From a virus, in IMG/VR virus record IMGVR_UViG_3300035698_026777, positions 1 through 39,825 of that record: 39,825 bases of DNA; one strand, written 5' to 3'. The position numbers and the translations under genes are program-made. Of this stretch, positions 23,672 to 32,562 are shown in pieces. How positions within the stretch are numbered: position 1 is the stretch's first letter; each line of letters begins with the position of its first letter. The notes below the pieces were generated by a model. It was not told where the DNA came from, searched no databases, and saw only the letters and a list, made by a program, of their open reading frames with translations.

Positions 23672-24082
23672 CTATTTTTTAACCCTTGTAGAGGGATGTT
23701 TCTCGAATCCAACATGAAAATATGATTTAAAAGTTTCTATTCTGAAAATATTTTTATGATTGTTATAAAAAACTAAACATGGTTGAAAGTTTGATTGAAA
23801 TAAAATGTATCTTCTGTTATCAATATTGTCTGCAGTCACTTCTTTTAATTTTTTATGTAGGTTCATTAATTGATTCCAAGAAATTCCTTTTAATCGTTTG
23901 CATTCAACAAAATGTTTAAAACTCTTATCAAATTCAATACAAATGTCATATTGTTTTTGGAACCCGAGTTCTTTAGTTAAATAAACATTACATTGAGGAT
24001 AAGCTTTTTTTAACGAATGAACACAATCGTATTCAAATTGTGAACCTTTTAATTTTGCTGATCTAACAGTTGTCATTTTCAA
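23672..24082 (-). CDS. Hjc-like PD-(D/E)XK nuclease
   Basis: A 136-residue protein with a PD-(D/E)XK core: conserved Glu in KGSQFEYDCVHSLKKA, Asp in KQYDICIEF, and the E-x-K pair in HFVECKRLKGISW. Size and order fit archaeal Holliday-junction resolvases (Hjc) and related small nucleases, which would resolve recombination or packaging intermediates. Basic C-terminus. A TTG at 24082 has the best spacing to GGAGG (7 nt); ATG at 24076 is the alternative. It directly follows the ligase. Confidence 0.7.
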   Translation of the reverse strand: MKMTTVRSAKLKGSQFEYDCVHSLKKAYPQCNVYLTKELGFQKQYDICIEFDKSFKHFVECKRLKGISWNQLMNLHKKLKEVTADNIDNRRYILFQSNFQPCLVFYNNHKNIFRIETFKSYFHVGFEKHPSTRVKK

Positions 24083-25047
24083 TCTTTATCCTCCCTGAAT
24101 CTTATAAATACTGGATGCCTTGGTACATCTACCATTCCGATTTTCATACCTTTATATTCAATCATCTTTCCGATATATTTATCCCGATTTTTCCAAATAT
24201 CTTCTTTTTCCGGATCAGTCATGGCTAAACTAACTTTCAAATTATATCCTAAGTAAACAACAACGAAAGCAGAAGCCTTTTCAATCAATATTCTATCATC
24301 TTTTTTTCTTGATGTTACAGATCTTCCAAGTTCATTTATCTTCTTATCTGCTTCAGGATTAACCACAGTTGCTTGTTCTACATTGATTATTTTGGCATCA
24401 AAAGTCTCCATTGGTTTCACCTTCAGCATATATTCCTCATTTAGTGTTGATCTGCCGAATTTATAAGGAGAACCATGACTTCTAAGAATCAGTCCTTCAT
24501 ACCCATCTTTTAATGCTTTTTCAAATAATTCTAGAACTTCTTTTTCTGAATTAATAATAAATTGTTTAACAGGAAAATATGATTTATCCAAAACTAAACT
24601 TTGTATAATAACATTTCTTGCAAAAAATTGTTCTTCAATAAGTAGTGACATGCAATCAAAACAATGGAATTCTATTTTGTCAATTAATGATAAAATATAC
24701 TGCATTGCATCAGCATTTTCTATTACTTTTTGAAGTTTCTGGATTGTTTTTAAATCCCCAAAATCTTTTGTCATTACAGCTCTTATTATTTCTTGGAAAG
24801 TTAATGAATGGGAATATAATTCACCATCAAAAATTCTATTTAATTCTTTTGCTTTTTGCACCATATATTTAAATTTCTGTTGTAACTGAAAATTTTTAAT
24901 TGGTTTAAATGTTCTGCTTACCATACCGAGTTCTGGATGAAAAATACATCTGACACCATCAAGTTTATAACTTGCATATTTCGGATATTTTATATTTCCA
25001 AGTTCTTTTGTTGCATCGATTGCAAGTGTTGGTTTAAATTTACTCAT
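24079..25047 (-). CDS. ATP-dependent DNA ligase
   Basis: A 322-residue nucleotidyltransferase. Motif I is YKLDGVRC with Lys28 as the AMP-accepting residue; later motifs include RIFDGELYS, EFHCFDCMS, DGYEGLILRS (motif IV) and MLKVKPM (motif V). An OB-like C-terminal part follows (about 225-322). It seals nicks during viral replication or repair. ATG 25047 is chosen because AAGGAGG lies 11 nt upstream; an in-frame start at 25098 overlaps the upstream gene and adds a non-homologous tail. Belongs to the replication operon. Confidence 0.9.
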   Translation of the reverse strand: MSKFKPTLAIDATKELGNIKYPKYASYKLDGVRCIFHPELGMVSRTFKPIKNFQLQQKFKYMVQKAKELNRIFDGELYSHSLTFQEIIRAVMTKDFGDLKTIQKLQKVIENADAMQYILSLIDKIEFHCFDCMSLLIEEQFFARNVIIQSLVLDKSYFPVKQFIINSEKEVLELFEKALKDGYEGLILRSHGSPYKFGRSTLNEEYMLKVKPMETFDAKIINVEQATVVNPEADKKINELGRSVTSRKKDDRILIEKASAFVVVYLGYNLKVSLAMTDPEKEDIWKNRDKYIGKMIEYKGMKIGMVDVPRHPVFIRFREDKD

Positions 25048-25048
25048 T

Positions 25049-25234
25049 TTATTTTTCCTCCTTATGTAATTCATCCCATAATTTTTGTTCAAAATCATTC
25101 AATATTCTTCTTCCAAATTTTGATACTCTTTTTATTATATTATATCGTGTACTGTGTCTATAACAACAAAATCTTTTACTCCATATAACAACATCAAATT
25201 CTTTTATACAATAAGGACAATTCGCTTTTTTCAT
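25049..25234 (-). CDS. Small zinc-finger protein
   Basis: A 61-residue basic protein beginning MKKANCPYCIKEF and continuing WSKRFCCYRHSTRYN. Two Cys pairs suggest a zinc finger, followed by a helix. ATG 25234 is in a short overlap with the polymerase stop (TAAAATG). DNA binding is inferred. Confidence 0.55.
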   Translation of the reverse strand: MKKANCPYCIKEFDVVIWSKRFCCYRHSTRYNIIKRVSKFGRRILNDFEQKLWDELHKEEK

Positions 25235-25235
25235 T

Positions 25236-27344
25236 TTATTCTCGTGTTTCAAAAAATTGTTCGTTTTCTAAAAAATCTTTATCGGTTGTGTCATCCCCAA
25301 CAGCGTATGAATCAAATAAATCCGAATCAAAAAATTTAGTTAATTCTTTTTCTTTAGTATTATTATGATAATTATTTATTTCTAATTCTAATTCTTGTTT
25401 TATTCTCTTTTTTTCCTGTTCAGTAATTATTATAAACGGGTTCAACTCGTTTCTGATTTTTTCTAAATCTATATCTTTTATGGATAATTTATTTTTAATA
25501 AGCTCTTCAACAGTACAATATTTTTTTGTTTTCCCTGCTTTTCCAACTTTATTATTTTTAATCAAATTAATGACCCCCGCACCGCCGTTAAAATATCCGG
25601 CACTGATTTGTGCCTGTATCTGTGATTCTAGTTTATAAGTATTGAAGGGTTTAACTTTAAATTCTCTTGCAAGGAGTTTAATATTATCAGGATTTTCAAT
25701 AGTGGCTTTTAATAAAGTATCAATATATTCTTTAGAAAATTTCGCTCTTTTTGATTGCAGAATCATAGGTTTAATATCTTCTTCCAATATCTTTTTTCCA
25801 AGCAAAGTTGCATTATCTTTGATTACTGGCAACCCTACAATTTTTAATTTTGTTTCATTCCCGTTTTTATAAAGGAAAACATAATTTTTTTTCAATCCTT
25901 TTAATTCTTTAACTAATCTTCCCTTTTCATTTTTAAGATTTTTTCCTGTGTCCGTATCTTTTATTGCTTGTTCATAGAATGGCCACATCATATAAGGAAG
26001 TGCATCTGGATATTCCAAATCAATAGTAAACTCATCTGATGGAAAAGGCACATATTTTTTTATCTTATCTAATACTTTTTGGATACATTTTTTTACAAAT
26101 TCAGGAGTCGCTGGCACACCCAGTTTTGCTTTGATCATGATAGAATCAGTATCACCATAAATAGTTTCAAATCCAAATTCGTCCATCATATCTTCAGTCA
26201 GTTTCTGGAATTGCTGACCTAACCAACAAATATCCCATCCTGCATTGGGGGTGTGTATTTGTTCAAAAATAGGAGAACGCTTTGCGCCATAACCAGCATT
26301 TTCATAAATCTTGATTGTTTTAATCAATGGATTTTCTGGGTCTTCTTTCTTTAATCTTTTCCTATAAATTAATTTCTTGATAGATTCTGTTGCAAGTACA
26401 TGCTGCTCTGTAATATCATAAAACCCTCTGACTTCAAATAATTCATTACCATGCCAATGATTCATTGATTGCCCAGCTTCTTCACCAATTATTTCTGCAT
26501 CAATGTTGCACATATTTCTAAGCCAAGGATACAATGAGCCATAATCAATGTAAAAAACATCTTTTGCTTCTTCATATTTTGGTGTTATTACATTTCCACC
26601 CATAGGTTCTTTGGTCTTTTCTTTCGCTTCTCCATAGGTTTCATCTACTCCTAATGTATAACAATCCCCTTTATATCTTAATGAACTTATAGAGCTTCTG
26701 ATCCAGGAAAGATTTAATATATTTTTTTCACCTAACCATTGAGTGAATGGCATCCAGAAATCCCAAAGCTTATCAAACATCTGCTTAGTAGCTTTTACAT
26801 CTGACTCTAGATATTTTATTATTTCTGCTCTTTCTTCAGCAGTATATTCATCCTGGAAGAAAATATTATAATCAATATCTCCTTTTTGTGTTTCAAGTTT
26901 CATAACTTCTGCAATAGCTTTCAATGAATTTTTATTCAATTTATAACCCATCAATGCACCACGATTTTTAAAAGGCAATCCATCGTGTCTTTGATATGAT
27001 GATGAACCAAGTATCACTAAACAATCCACTTGAAGATAATATTTTTTAGGCACTAAATTATTATTATAAAGAATAGGTGTATCGAATTCTTCATTATTGA
27101 ACCCGACAATAATATCATGCTCTCCGATGAAATTTCTGATTTTATCTTCATTTCCTTTGACTTCATCACAGACATATTCATTATATTTGTAGCTGTAACA
27201 CCCAAACCATTTACATCTTGCGTATTTTACATAATCATCAAAATCAGTGCTAATATTAATCTTTCTTCCATCAGGATATGATGCGGATGTCTCAATATCC
27301 AGTACAAGCACAGTTGTTTTTAATTTATTTAGTTTGTCTTTCAT
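25236..27344 (-). CDS. polB: Family B DNA polymerase
   Basis: A 702-residue polymerase with both domains. Exonuclease: ExoI LDIETS (Asp16, Glu18), ExoII VGFNNEEFDTPIL (about 80-92), ExoIII YLESDVKATKQ. Polymerase: motif A DYGSLYP (about 268), motif B region IKIYENAGYGAK (about 343), motif C YGDTDSIM (about 394). All catalytic aspartates are present, so it should be active and proofreading. It is shorter than cellular PolB (about 780-800). The C-terminal about 100 residues are charged and may bind partners. It is the replicase of the early operon, flanked by nuclease and ligase. Confidence 0.95.
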   Translation of the reverse strand: MKDKLNKLKTTVLVLDIETSASYPDGRKINISTDFDDYVKYARCKWFGCYSYKYNEYVCDEVKGNEDKIRNFIGEHDIIVGFNNEEFDTPILYNNNLVPKKYYLQVDCLVILGSSSYQRHDGLPFKNRGALMGYKLNKNSLKAIAEVMKLETQKGDIDYNIFFQDEYTAEERAEIIKYLESDVKATKQMFDKLWDFWMPFTQWLGEKNILNLSWIRSSISSLRYKGDCYTLGVDETYGEAKEKTKEPMGGNVITPKYEEAKDVFYIDYGSLYPWLRNMCNIDAEIIGEEAGQSMNHWHGNELFEVRGFYDITEQHVLATESIKKLIYRKRLKKEDPENPLIKTIKIYENAGYGAKRSPIFEQIHTPNAGWDICWLGQQFQKLTEDMMDEFGFETIYGDTDSIMIKAKLGVPATPEFVKKCIQKVLDKIKKYVPFPSDEFTIDLEYPDALPYMMWPFYEQAIKDTDTGKNLKNEKGRLVKELKGLKKNYVFLYKNGNETKLKIVGLPVIKDNATLLGKKILEEDIKPMILQSKRAKFSKEYIDTLLKATIENPDNIKLLAREFKVKPFNTYKLESQIQAQISAGYFNGGAGVINLIKNNKVGKAGKTKKYCTVEELIKNKLSIKDIDLEKIRNELNPFIIITEQEKKRIKQELELEINNYHNNTKEKELTKFFDSDLFDSYAVGDDTTDKDFLENEQFFETRE

Positions 27345-27655
27345 TTTATCCTCCTGATTGTTATGTTTTTATCCTTATTTCCATGAACAAAAAAATACCA
27401 ATTCCTGGTTTTATTGGTCGCATATTTTTCTTTGATTCTTTTTAATTGTGATGTTCCTTTATTGTAACTTTTTAATGAATAAGTTGATTTTATTTCAAAA
27501 TACAATATATAATTTTTATAAATTGCAAATAAATCAATTTCACCATATCTATACTCTATATTTTTCTGGATAACATCATAATCAATATTATTATTTTGCA
27601 AGATTTTTTCTAATTTGTTGATAATTCTATCATGTATCCCTTTAGTTTTTTTCAT
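27341..27655 (-). CDS. Small PD-(D/E)XK nuclease, Mrr/VRR-like
   Basis: A 104-residue single-domain nuclease: HDRIINKLEKIL (helix with conserved residues), YRYGEIDLFAIY (catalytic Asp), YFEIKSTYS (E-x-K) and a downstream QLKRIKEKY. The pattern is that of small restriction-like or Holliday-junction nucleases. Overlaps polB by 4 nt at its end and shares a TGATG junction with the zinc-finger gene upstream. Confidence 0.7.
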   Translation of the reverse strand: MKKTKGIHDRIINKLEKILQNNNIDYDVIQKNIEYRYGEIDLFAIYKNYILYFEIKSTYSLKSYNKGTSQLKRIKEKYATNKTRNWYFFVHGNKDKNITIRRIK

Positions 27656-27795
27656 CAGTATTCACTTGGTATATAACATTGTTCACAGCAAACAAATATT
27701 TGTCCTGTTTTTGTTGATACAAATATCCTTCTTTCATCATAATCTATTGCTCTTTTGCATTTCAGACAATACTGTTTTCCATGCATCACTATCAT
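27655..27795 (-). CDS. 46-aa zinc-ribbon protein
   Basis: MIVMHGKQYCLKCKRAIDYD...VCCEQCYIPSEY: two CxxC-type knuckles separated by about 27 residues make a small zinc ribbon. The start forms an ATGA overlap with the upstream nuclease-helicase stop and the end a TGATG overlap with the next gene, so it is firmly embedded in the operon. Confidence 0.6.
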   Translation of the reverse strand: MIVMHGKQYCLKCKRAIDYDERRIFVSTKTGQIFVCCEQCYIPSEY

Positions 27796-30023
27796 ATTAT
27801 TTTCACCTCAAATCCTAAATTTTCGTATGCTTTTATCCTGGCTATACTGTGTTTATATGTATGATGCCCATGATCTAAAAAATCTACAATATAGGCTTTA
27901 GTCTTTCCGTCAATCATTGTTAATGATCTCCCACCAACTTGCTCTGATGAAATATCAGATTTATTACATGCAGCATTAATGGTCATATCTAAATCAGGAA
28001 TATCCAGACCTTCACTGCCTTTTGATATAGTGATAACCAAAACAGGATATATATTATTTTTAAAATCCTCTAATAATTTTTCATTCCTTTTTGCTGTTCC
28101 ATGAATATGTTTAGCCCCGATCATTTCTGATAATTTTTTCCCATGAGAAACTAATTTTGTTACAATCATTATTTTTTTATCCTGATTATCTGTCACAATT
28201 TTAGCAATTTTATAATTTCTCATAGAACTTTCTACAATATTATATTTATAATCATCAGGATATTTTTTTCCTGTATATATAGAACTTATACTATAAAAAG
28301 TGATTGTAGGAGCAATTAAATATCCTAATTCAATAAGTTTCTTAGGTGGTACAGAATAAATCACTTCCCCGATAATAGAGAACAGCACCGGTTCCAGGCC
28401 ATCTGTTCTTTTAGGGGTTGCTGTTAATCCAAGTCTGTATTTTGTATTGGGTAATTTAGCGAATACAGATTGATAGCTTTTTGCCGCAGATTTATGAAAT
28501 TCATCCACAACCACAAAATTAATATGATGCAGTAAATTAATAAATGTATCCAAATGATTATTTAATGTTTGAACTGATGAAATTATTATATTACAATCAT
28601 CAATATCGATCATATCTCCTGATATTTCACCTACTTTTACACCAAGTTCATCTTGCAGTACTTTTTTAGTTTGTTGCAATAATGATATCCTGTCAATGAT
28701 CCACAAAACTTTTCCATCAATTTCTCTGATTATTTCAGCTGCAATCAGGGTTTTTCCTCCTCTTGTTGCAATATGTAAAACTCCATGTTCTTTTTCCATA
28801 AATATTTTTTTAGCTTTATTTTGATAGTTCCTAAACACAATATCACCAAGAAGTTTTTTAGGCATTATACCATATTTTTTATTCATCAATGTTTTATCCC
28901 TGCAATCTTCAAGAAATATTTTTAATTTTTTATTATAAAATTGTCCGTATTGATTGATTATTTCAGTCATTTTATTAATCAAACCGATAGGAAAACATTT
29001 GAATTTAGAATTATAAAGGTGTCTTGTGCCTACTTTCTTAATGAAATCATAATTAATAGCGGTTATTTTCTCCGCATCAGTCAAATCACCCACTAATTTA
29101 TTTAGAGCATCAGCTTTCTTTTTAAGCATCTTCTCTTTTTCTTTTTTCTGCATGAAAAATTTATCAGGAAGATTAAACTTAGTAGCAAAATCAAGCCCTT
29201 CAAGTAATTTTTTAGGAACCTCATTATCTATAAAAACAAAATTACCTTTTATTTTTAAAACAACTTTTAATTCATCAGAACTATTTCTTTTATCTTGTTC
29301 TTCAATACATAAAGCATAATATTTATTGAATGGATTTGCAAAATTTCCAAGTTCATACTGTGATATATCATCCCCTTTCTTTCTTAATATTTCAACAAAT
29401 TTTTCCATAGTTCTATCAAAAAGCTGTAAATCTACTATTGCAAATTCATTACTAAATGGTGTCATATTTTTAAGATATATCCATTCATTTTCTGCAATAA
29501 TTGTTGTGGTTTTCCATATTAACCAAGTATAGAATAATCTTTGATCATAATGCAGCAATTCAGCGCAAGTACTATTTGTTTTCCAATCAACTGTTTTTGT
29601 ATTAATTGTTGATGTTGCTAAAAAATCTATTATCCCTTTAAATGTTTCTCCAAAATAATTTTTCTGTATCTTGAATTCAGTATAAATTTTATATCCTGGA
29701 TTTTTTGCAACAAAATCATTATAATAATTAACAGCATTCAAGAACATCTGTTTAAAATTCGCTTTATTTAATTTGTGGCCATTGAATCCTGTTTGTTCAT
29801 CAATATTATATGATTCCCAGAAATTATGAAATATCAATCCTGTATCCATTTTTGGTTGTTTAATATATTCCTCAATTGCTTTATGCACTGCATTTCCTGC
29901 ATCACCATAAATCTGCATGTCTGGATTTGTAGTTGCAGCTTTCATTACATATTGAAAATAGAATTGAATCTGGCTTGTTTTGTATGTGTTCCATGCTGAG
30001 TAACTTACATTGAAATTTAACAT
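27792..30023 (-). CDS. RecB/Cas4-like nuclease fused to SF2 helicase
   Basis: A 743-residue fusion. The N-terminal half has a RecB/Cas4-type PD-(D/E)XK nuclease: GNAVHKAIEEY (about 45), FKGIIDFLAT (Asp, about 131), VDWKTNS (about 144, D-x-K) and the following QRLFYTWLIW. The C-terminal half is an SF2 helicase: Walker A ATRGGKT (about 418), DEFHKS (about 506), GLTATPKRTDG, and motif VI SEQVGGRS (about 697). It could resect or unwind DNA ends for recombination-dependent replication, or degrade host DNA. Lies between small zinc-ribbon genes. Confidence 0.88.
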   Translation of the reverse strand: MLNFNVSYSAWNTYKTSQIQFYFQYVMKAATTNPDMQIYGDAGNAVHKAIEEYIKQPKMDTGLIFHNFWESYNIDEQTGFNGHKLNKANFKQMFLNAVNYYNDFVAKNPGYKIYTEFKIQKNYFGETFKGIIDFLATSTINTKTVDWKTNSTCAELLHYDQRLFYTWLIWKTTTIIAENEWIYLKNMTPFSNEFAIVDLQLFDRTMEKFVEILRKKGDDISQYELGNFANPFNKYYALCIEEQDKRNSSDELKVVLKIKGNFVFIDNEVPKKLLEGLDFATKFNLPDKFFMQKKEKEKMLKKKADALNKLVGDLTDAEKITAINYDFIKKVGTRHLYNSKFKCFPIGLINKMTEIINQYGQFYNKKLKIFLEDCRDKTLMNKKYGIMPKKLLGDIVFRNYQNKAKKIFMEKEHGVLHIATRGGKTLIAAEIIREIDGKVLWIIDRISLLQQTKKVLQDELGVKVGEISGDMIDIDDCNIIISSVQTLNNHLDTFINLLHHINFVVVDEFHKSAAKSYQSVFAKLPNTKYRLGLTATPKRTDGLEPVLFSIIGEVIYSVPPKKLIELGYLIAPTITFYSISSIYTGKKYPDDYKYNIVESSMRNYKIAKIVTDNQDKKIMIVTKLVSHGKKLSEMIGAKHIHGTAKRNEKLLEDFKNNIYPVLVITISKGSEGLDIPDLDMTINAACNKSDISSEQVGGRSLTMIDGKTKAYIVDFLDHGHHTYKHSIARIKAYENLGFEVKII

Positions 30024-30118
30024 TTACATTCACCATCTTCGTGATATTCACAATCCCCTATCTTAATTCTTTCTTCAGCAGTTTTTCCTGAACCAGAACA
30101 TCCTTTGCATTTAGTCAT
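30017..30118 (-). CDS. 33-aa Cys-rich zinc-knuckle peptide
   Basis: MTKCKGCSGSGKTAEERIKI...HEDGECKC: a CxxCxGxG knuckle like one half of a DnaJ zinc motif plus a C-terminal Cys pair. It overlaps the helicase start by 7 nt. Composition makes it more likely real than random, but it is very short. Confidence 0.45.
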   Translation of the reverse strand: MTKCKGCSGSGKTAEERIKIGDCEYHEDGECKC

Positions 30119-30137
30119 TTTAAAAGAAGAGGAAAAA

Positions 30138-30353
30138 TTATTCCTCTTTTGTTTTTACTACCTCAAATCCTGCAGGAATTACTTTAAATTCACATTCTTT
30201 GAAAGATAACATAGAAAATTTAGTTTTTCTTCCACAACCGCATCCTTTTGGTTCTGCAATTTTTTTTCTTAAATCTGTGTTCCAAAAAGGATTGTCTGTT
30301 CGTAATATATTCCCACAAGACGGGCATTCCCATCTACATTCTATTCCTATCAT
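30138..30353 (-). CDS. Zinc-ribbon protein
   Basis: A 71-residue protein with CRWECPSCGNILRTDNPFW and KGCGCGRKTKF, i.e. CPSC and CGCG knuckles about 26 residues apart, then a short beta tail. TGGAGGTACAAA precedes the ATG. Role unknown; probably nucleic-acid or protein binding in the replication operon. Confidence 0.6.
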   Translation of the reverse strand: MIGIECRWECPSCGNILRTDNPFWNTDLRKKIAEPKGCGCGRKTKFSMLSFKECEFKVIPAGFEVVKTKEE

Positions 30354-30373
30354 TTTGTACCTCCATTCAAAAA

Positions 30374-30390
30374 GTAAGCCAAAGGCTTAC
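30374..30390 (-). terminator. Hairpin terminator-like element
   Basis: On the minus strand GTAAGCC-TTT-GGCTTAC followed by TTTTT: a 7-bp perfect stem overlapping the stop codon of the 203-aa gene. Looks like a classic intrinsic terminator or mRNA 3'-end stabiliser, in contrast with the plain T-tracts of the plus arm. Confidence 0.55.
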
Positions 30391-30998
30391 AAAAATTCTC
30401 CTGGCATGTTTTTAGTTATCATTTTTGGACTTCCAGGTGCTGCTCCATAGTTCTTATATTCCTTTCCAACATGCTTCATTTTTGGTTTGCTGTTTAGATA
30501 AGCAACAAATTCTCTAGGAGACATTTCTTCTGGATCTTTCTCTAATTTTTTAGCAACTAATTCCCAAACATATGCAGATTGAGTTTCTGATCCATTATAC
30601 CAAAAACTTGGCTGTGAAGCTGATCCATCTCGTTGTTTAAAACATCGGCATCCAGATATATATTCTCTATTATTCACATCATCCTCATTCTTACTTTCAT
30701 ATGTAAGAATCATAGTTACTTTCCAGTATTCACATGTTTTTGCCTGTGAAAGTTTTGGTTCAGTATTATTTATGTCTGGCATAAATACCTGAAATCTGCT
30801 TATCACATCTTCTTTCCCATCGAGATCAGGTCTGGTATATTTAACCTGTTCACCAACTGCAGTATCTGATAAGTCTGCAATATCGATTTCACCTGTAGAT
30901 TTAGGTGCTTCTTGTTGTTTCTCTTCTTGAGGTTGTTCCTCAGAAATAGTTTTTTTCTTTTCTTCCATTTCCTGGAAGGTATTTGGTTTTTCGGTCAT
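30387..30998 (-). CDS. Putative single-stranded DNA-binding or replication accessory protein
   Basis: A 203-residue protein. The N-terminal about 35 residues are Glu/Gln/Lys-rich and disordered. The middle (about 50-150) is beta-rich (ISRFQVFMPDINNTEP; EYWKVTMILTYESKNEDDVN) and could be an OB fold. It is the first gene after its own early-type promoter and a long stem-loop leader, consistent with high expression as expected for an SSB, but no family motif proves this. Confidence 0.5.
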   Translation of the reverse strand: MTEKPNTFQEMEEKKKTISEEQPQEEKQQEAPKSTGEIDIADLSDTAVGEQVKYTRPDLDGKEDVISRFQVFMPDINNTEPKLSQAKTCEYWKVTMILTYESKNEDDVNNREYISGCRCFKQRDGSASQPSFWYNGSETQSAYVWELVAKKLEKDPEEMSPREFVAYLNSKPKMKHVGKEYKNYGAAPGSPKMITKNMPGEFL

Positions 30999-31030
30999 TT
31001 TTTGTTCCTCCGGTCTTTTCGATTTTTTGG

Positions 31031-31118
31031 TTTATAATATTAATCAAGACAGGAAGAAAAAAGCAGGGTAATGCTCTAACTAATGAGGTGATAAACCCGT
31101 CTTGATTAATATTATAAA
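31031..31118. repeat. 20-bp perfect inverted repeat in the leader of the 203-aa gene
   Basis: TTTATAATATTAATCAAGAC at 31031-31050 is the exact reverse complement of 31099-31118, separated by 48 nt. The minus-strand start site predicted from the TATA box falls near 31112, inside the outer arm, so the mRNA would begin with a stem of about 14 bp; GGGT/ACCC can pair inside the loop. The rest of the 31000-31133 gap holds only this and the promoter. Confidence 0.8.
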
Positions 31119-31119
31119 T

Positions 31120-31145
31120 ATATAATATATAACTTATATATAAAT
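31120..31145 (-). promoter_or_regulatory. Early-type TATA promoter/operator, minus strand (31.1 kb)
   Basis: All 26 bases, read on the minus strand, are identical to 36174-36199 on the plus strand. Core ATTTATATATAAGTTATAT. It overlaps the end of the m5C methyltransferase gene and drives the 203-aa gene through the stem-loop leader. Confidence 0.65.
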
Positions 31146-32165
31146 CTTTCTAAAAATTGCTTCAATAACATTAACAGTCACTGCATTTCCAAGGCATTTA
31201 TATCTTTGTGAATCAGAAATATCGATTGGGTGTCCTGCTTGTTCAACCCCTTCTGCTGTCCAACCATCAGGAAATCCTTGTAATCTTTCGCATTCAGTTG
31301 GTGTTAATCTTCTAATTCTATACCCATCATAAATCCCATGCTTATCCTGGCCAGTTAATGTAAAACTTGGATCGCCATTTTCTTTAAATCTTCGGCCATT
31401 CTGTCTTTTATTTAATCTATCAGGTGTAAGTACCGGCATCACATATTGTCCCCATTTAGGATAACTTCCTGTTCTGGAATCAATTGTGTTAGAAATTTGG
31501 GTTTGTGTTTTTTCTCCATTTAATTCATTAACCCCTTTACTGCATTGTCTGAGAGGAAATATTTGTTTTCTACTTGTTCCTCTAAGATGTCCGATAATGA
31601 ACACCCTTTCTCTGTTTTGTGGTACTCCGAAATGTTTGCTGTTAAGAACTTGCCATTCTGCATCATACCCCAATTCATCAATCGTCGACAGGATTTTGGC
31701 AAATGTTTTTCCTCCAGAATGGTTAAGAAGTCCTTTGACGTTCTCAAGGACAAACATCCTCGGCTGCTTTCTTTTAATAATCCTTGCGATTTCAAAGAAC
31801 AAAGTTCCTCTTGTATCTTCAAATCCTCCCCGTTTTCCAGCAATACTGAAAGCCTGGCAAGGGAATCCACCCACAAGCAGGTCGAAATCTGGGATTTCTT
31901 CTGTTCTGATTTTTGTTGCATCTCCATAGTTTTTGACACCTCCGAAATGTTTTTTATAAATTTGGATTGCGTATTTGTTGGTTTCTGAATAACCAACACA
32001 TAATGCGGTGTTCTTTGTAGGTAATAAACAAATTTTTGTTTCATCAATATTCCTGTGCCACCTTTCCCAGTTTTGCTTAATCTCGGCAAGTTGTTTATTA
32101 TGTAATGCTCTTTTGATTCCAAATTCAAATCCTCCTATGCCCGAAAACATACTAAAATATTTCAT
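31134..32165 (-). CDS. DNA cytosine-5 methyltransferase
   Basis: A 343-residue enzyme with the ordered m5C motifs: I (MFSGIGGFEFGI), IV (GGFPCQAFSIAG, catalytic Cys near residue 98), VI (VLENVKGL), VIII (NRERVFIIG), then a variable target-recognition region (about 190-270), IX (RLTPTECERLQGFP) and X (GNAVTVNV). Full-length and probably active. ATG 32165 follows TTGGAG and overlaps the stop of the 41-aa gene; a longer in-frame start at 32204 is unlikely. No partner restriction enzyme is adjacent, so it likely protects viral DNA. Confidence 0.93.
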   Translation of the reverse strand: MKYFSMFSGIGGFEFGIKRALHNKQLAEIKQNWERWHRNIDETKICLLPTKNTALCVGYSETNKYAIQIYKKHFGGVKNYGDATKIRTEEIPDFDLLVGGFPCQAFSIAGKRGGFEDTRGTLFFEIARIIKRKQPRMFVLENVKGLLNHSGGKTFAKILSTIDELGYDAEWQVLNSKHFGVPQNRERVFIIGHLRGTSRKQIFPLRQCSKGVNELNGEKTQTQISNTIDSRTGSYPKWGQYVMPVLTPDRLNKRQNGRRFKENGDPSFTLTGQDKHGIYDGYRIRRLTPTECERLQGFPDGWTAEGVEQAGHPIDISDSQRYKCLGNAVTVNVIEAIFRKIYI

Positions 32166-32287
32166 TGTGTAGCTCCAATTTCTATTGCAGCTGGCCATCC
32201 ACATAAATATTTGAATTTATTCTGTTCTACTTCACTTAACAGATCATAATATTTTTTCAGTGTTTCGGCTTTAGTTATTTTGTGCAT
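32162..32287 (-). CDS. 41-aa hypothetical protein
   Basis: MHKITKAETLKKYYDLLSEV...CGWPAAIEIGATQ. It begins inside the end of the zinc-ribbon gene and ends in an ATGA overlap with the m5C methyltransferase start, so it may couple the two. No family recognised. Confidence 0.45.
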   Translation of the reverse strand: MHKITKAETLKKYYDLLSEVEQNKFKYLCGWPAAIEIGATQ

Positions 32288-32496
32288 TTTATTTTATTTT
32301 CCTCACATTTAACTATACAATTTTTACATCCTCTCCCAGGAAATTTACATTTAATAACTTCGCCATTTATAGGCATCCAGAATGGTTTTTGATTATAAAA
32401 TATTTCTCTAGACCAAGTATATCCACATTCTGGGCAAACATGAAAATTTTTCTTATGTTCTAGCATCTCTGGATACCCACAATTATCACATCTCAT
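32275..32496 (-). CDS. Zinc-ribbon protein
   Basis: A 73-residue protein with MRCDNCGYPEM and HVCPECGYTW knuckles (a classic CxxC...CxxC ribbon), then a second Cys cluster KCKFPGRGCKNCIVKCEENK. It starts 7 nt downstream of the right hairpin of methyltransferase cassette 2. Role unknown. Confidence 0.65.
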   Translation of the reverse strand: MRCDNCGYPEMLEHKKNFHVCPECGYTWSREIFYNQKPFWMPINGEVIKCKFPGRGCKNCIVKCEENKIKCTK

Positions 32497-32502
32497 ATAA
32501 AG

Positions 32503-32544
32503 TTAGGCAGGATACCCGACCTTTTAAGGTTGGGAGGAATGCCG
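32503..32544 (-). repeat. Right hairpin of methyltransferase cassette 2
   Basis: Read on the minus strand it starts CGGCATTCCTCCCA and ends GGGTATCCTGCCTAA, identical at both ends to 692-733 and equally 42 nt long. The stem is different (AACCTT/AAGGT) yet still pairs, i.e. compensatory change. Confidence 0.7.
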
Positions 32545-32562
32545 TGTAATAGTTTCACACCG

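Noticed and set aside
31486-32128. Long open frames on both strands over the m5C methyltransferase
   Set aside because: They overlap a gene with all ordered m5C motifs, show no family pattern and are shadows of its codon usage.
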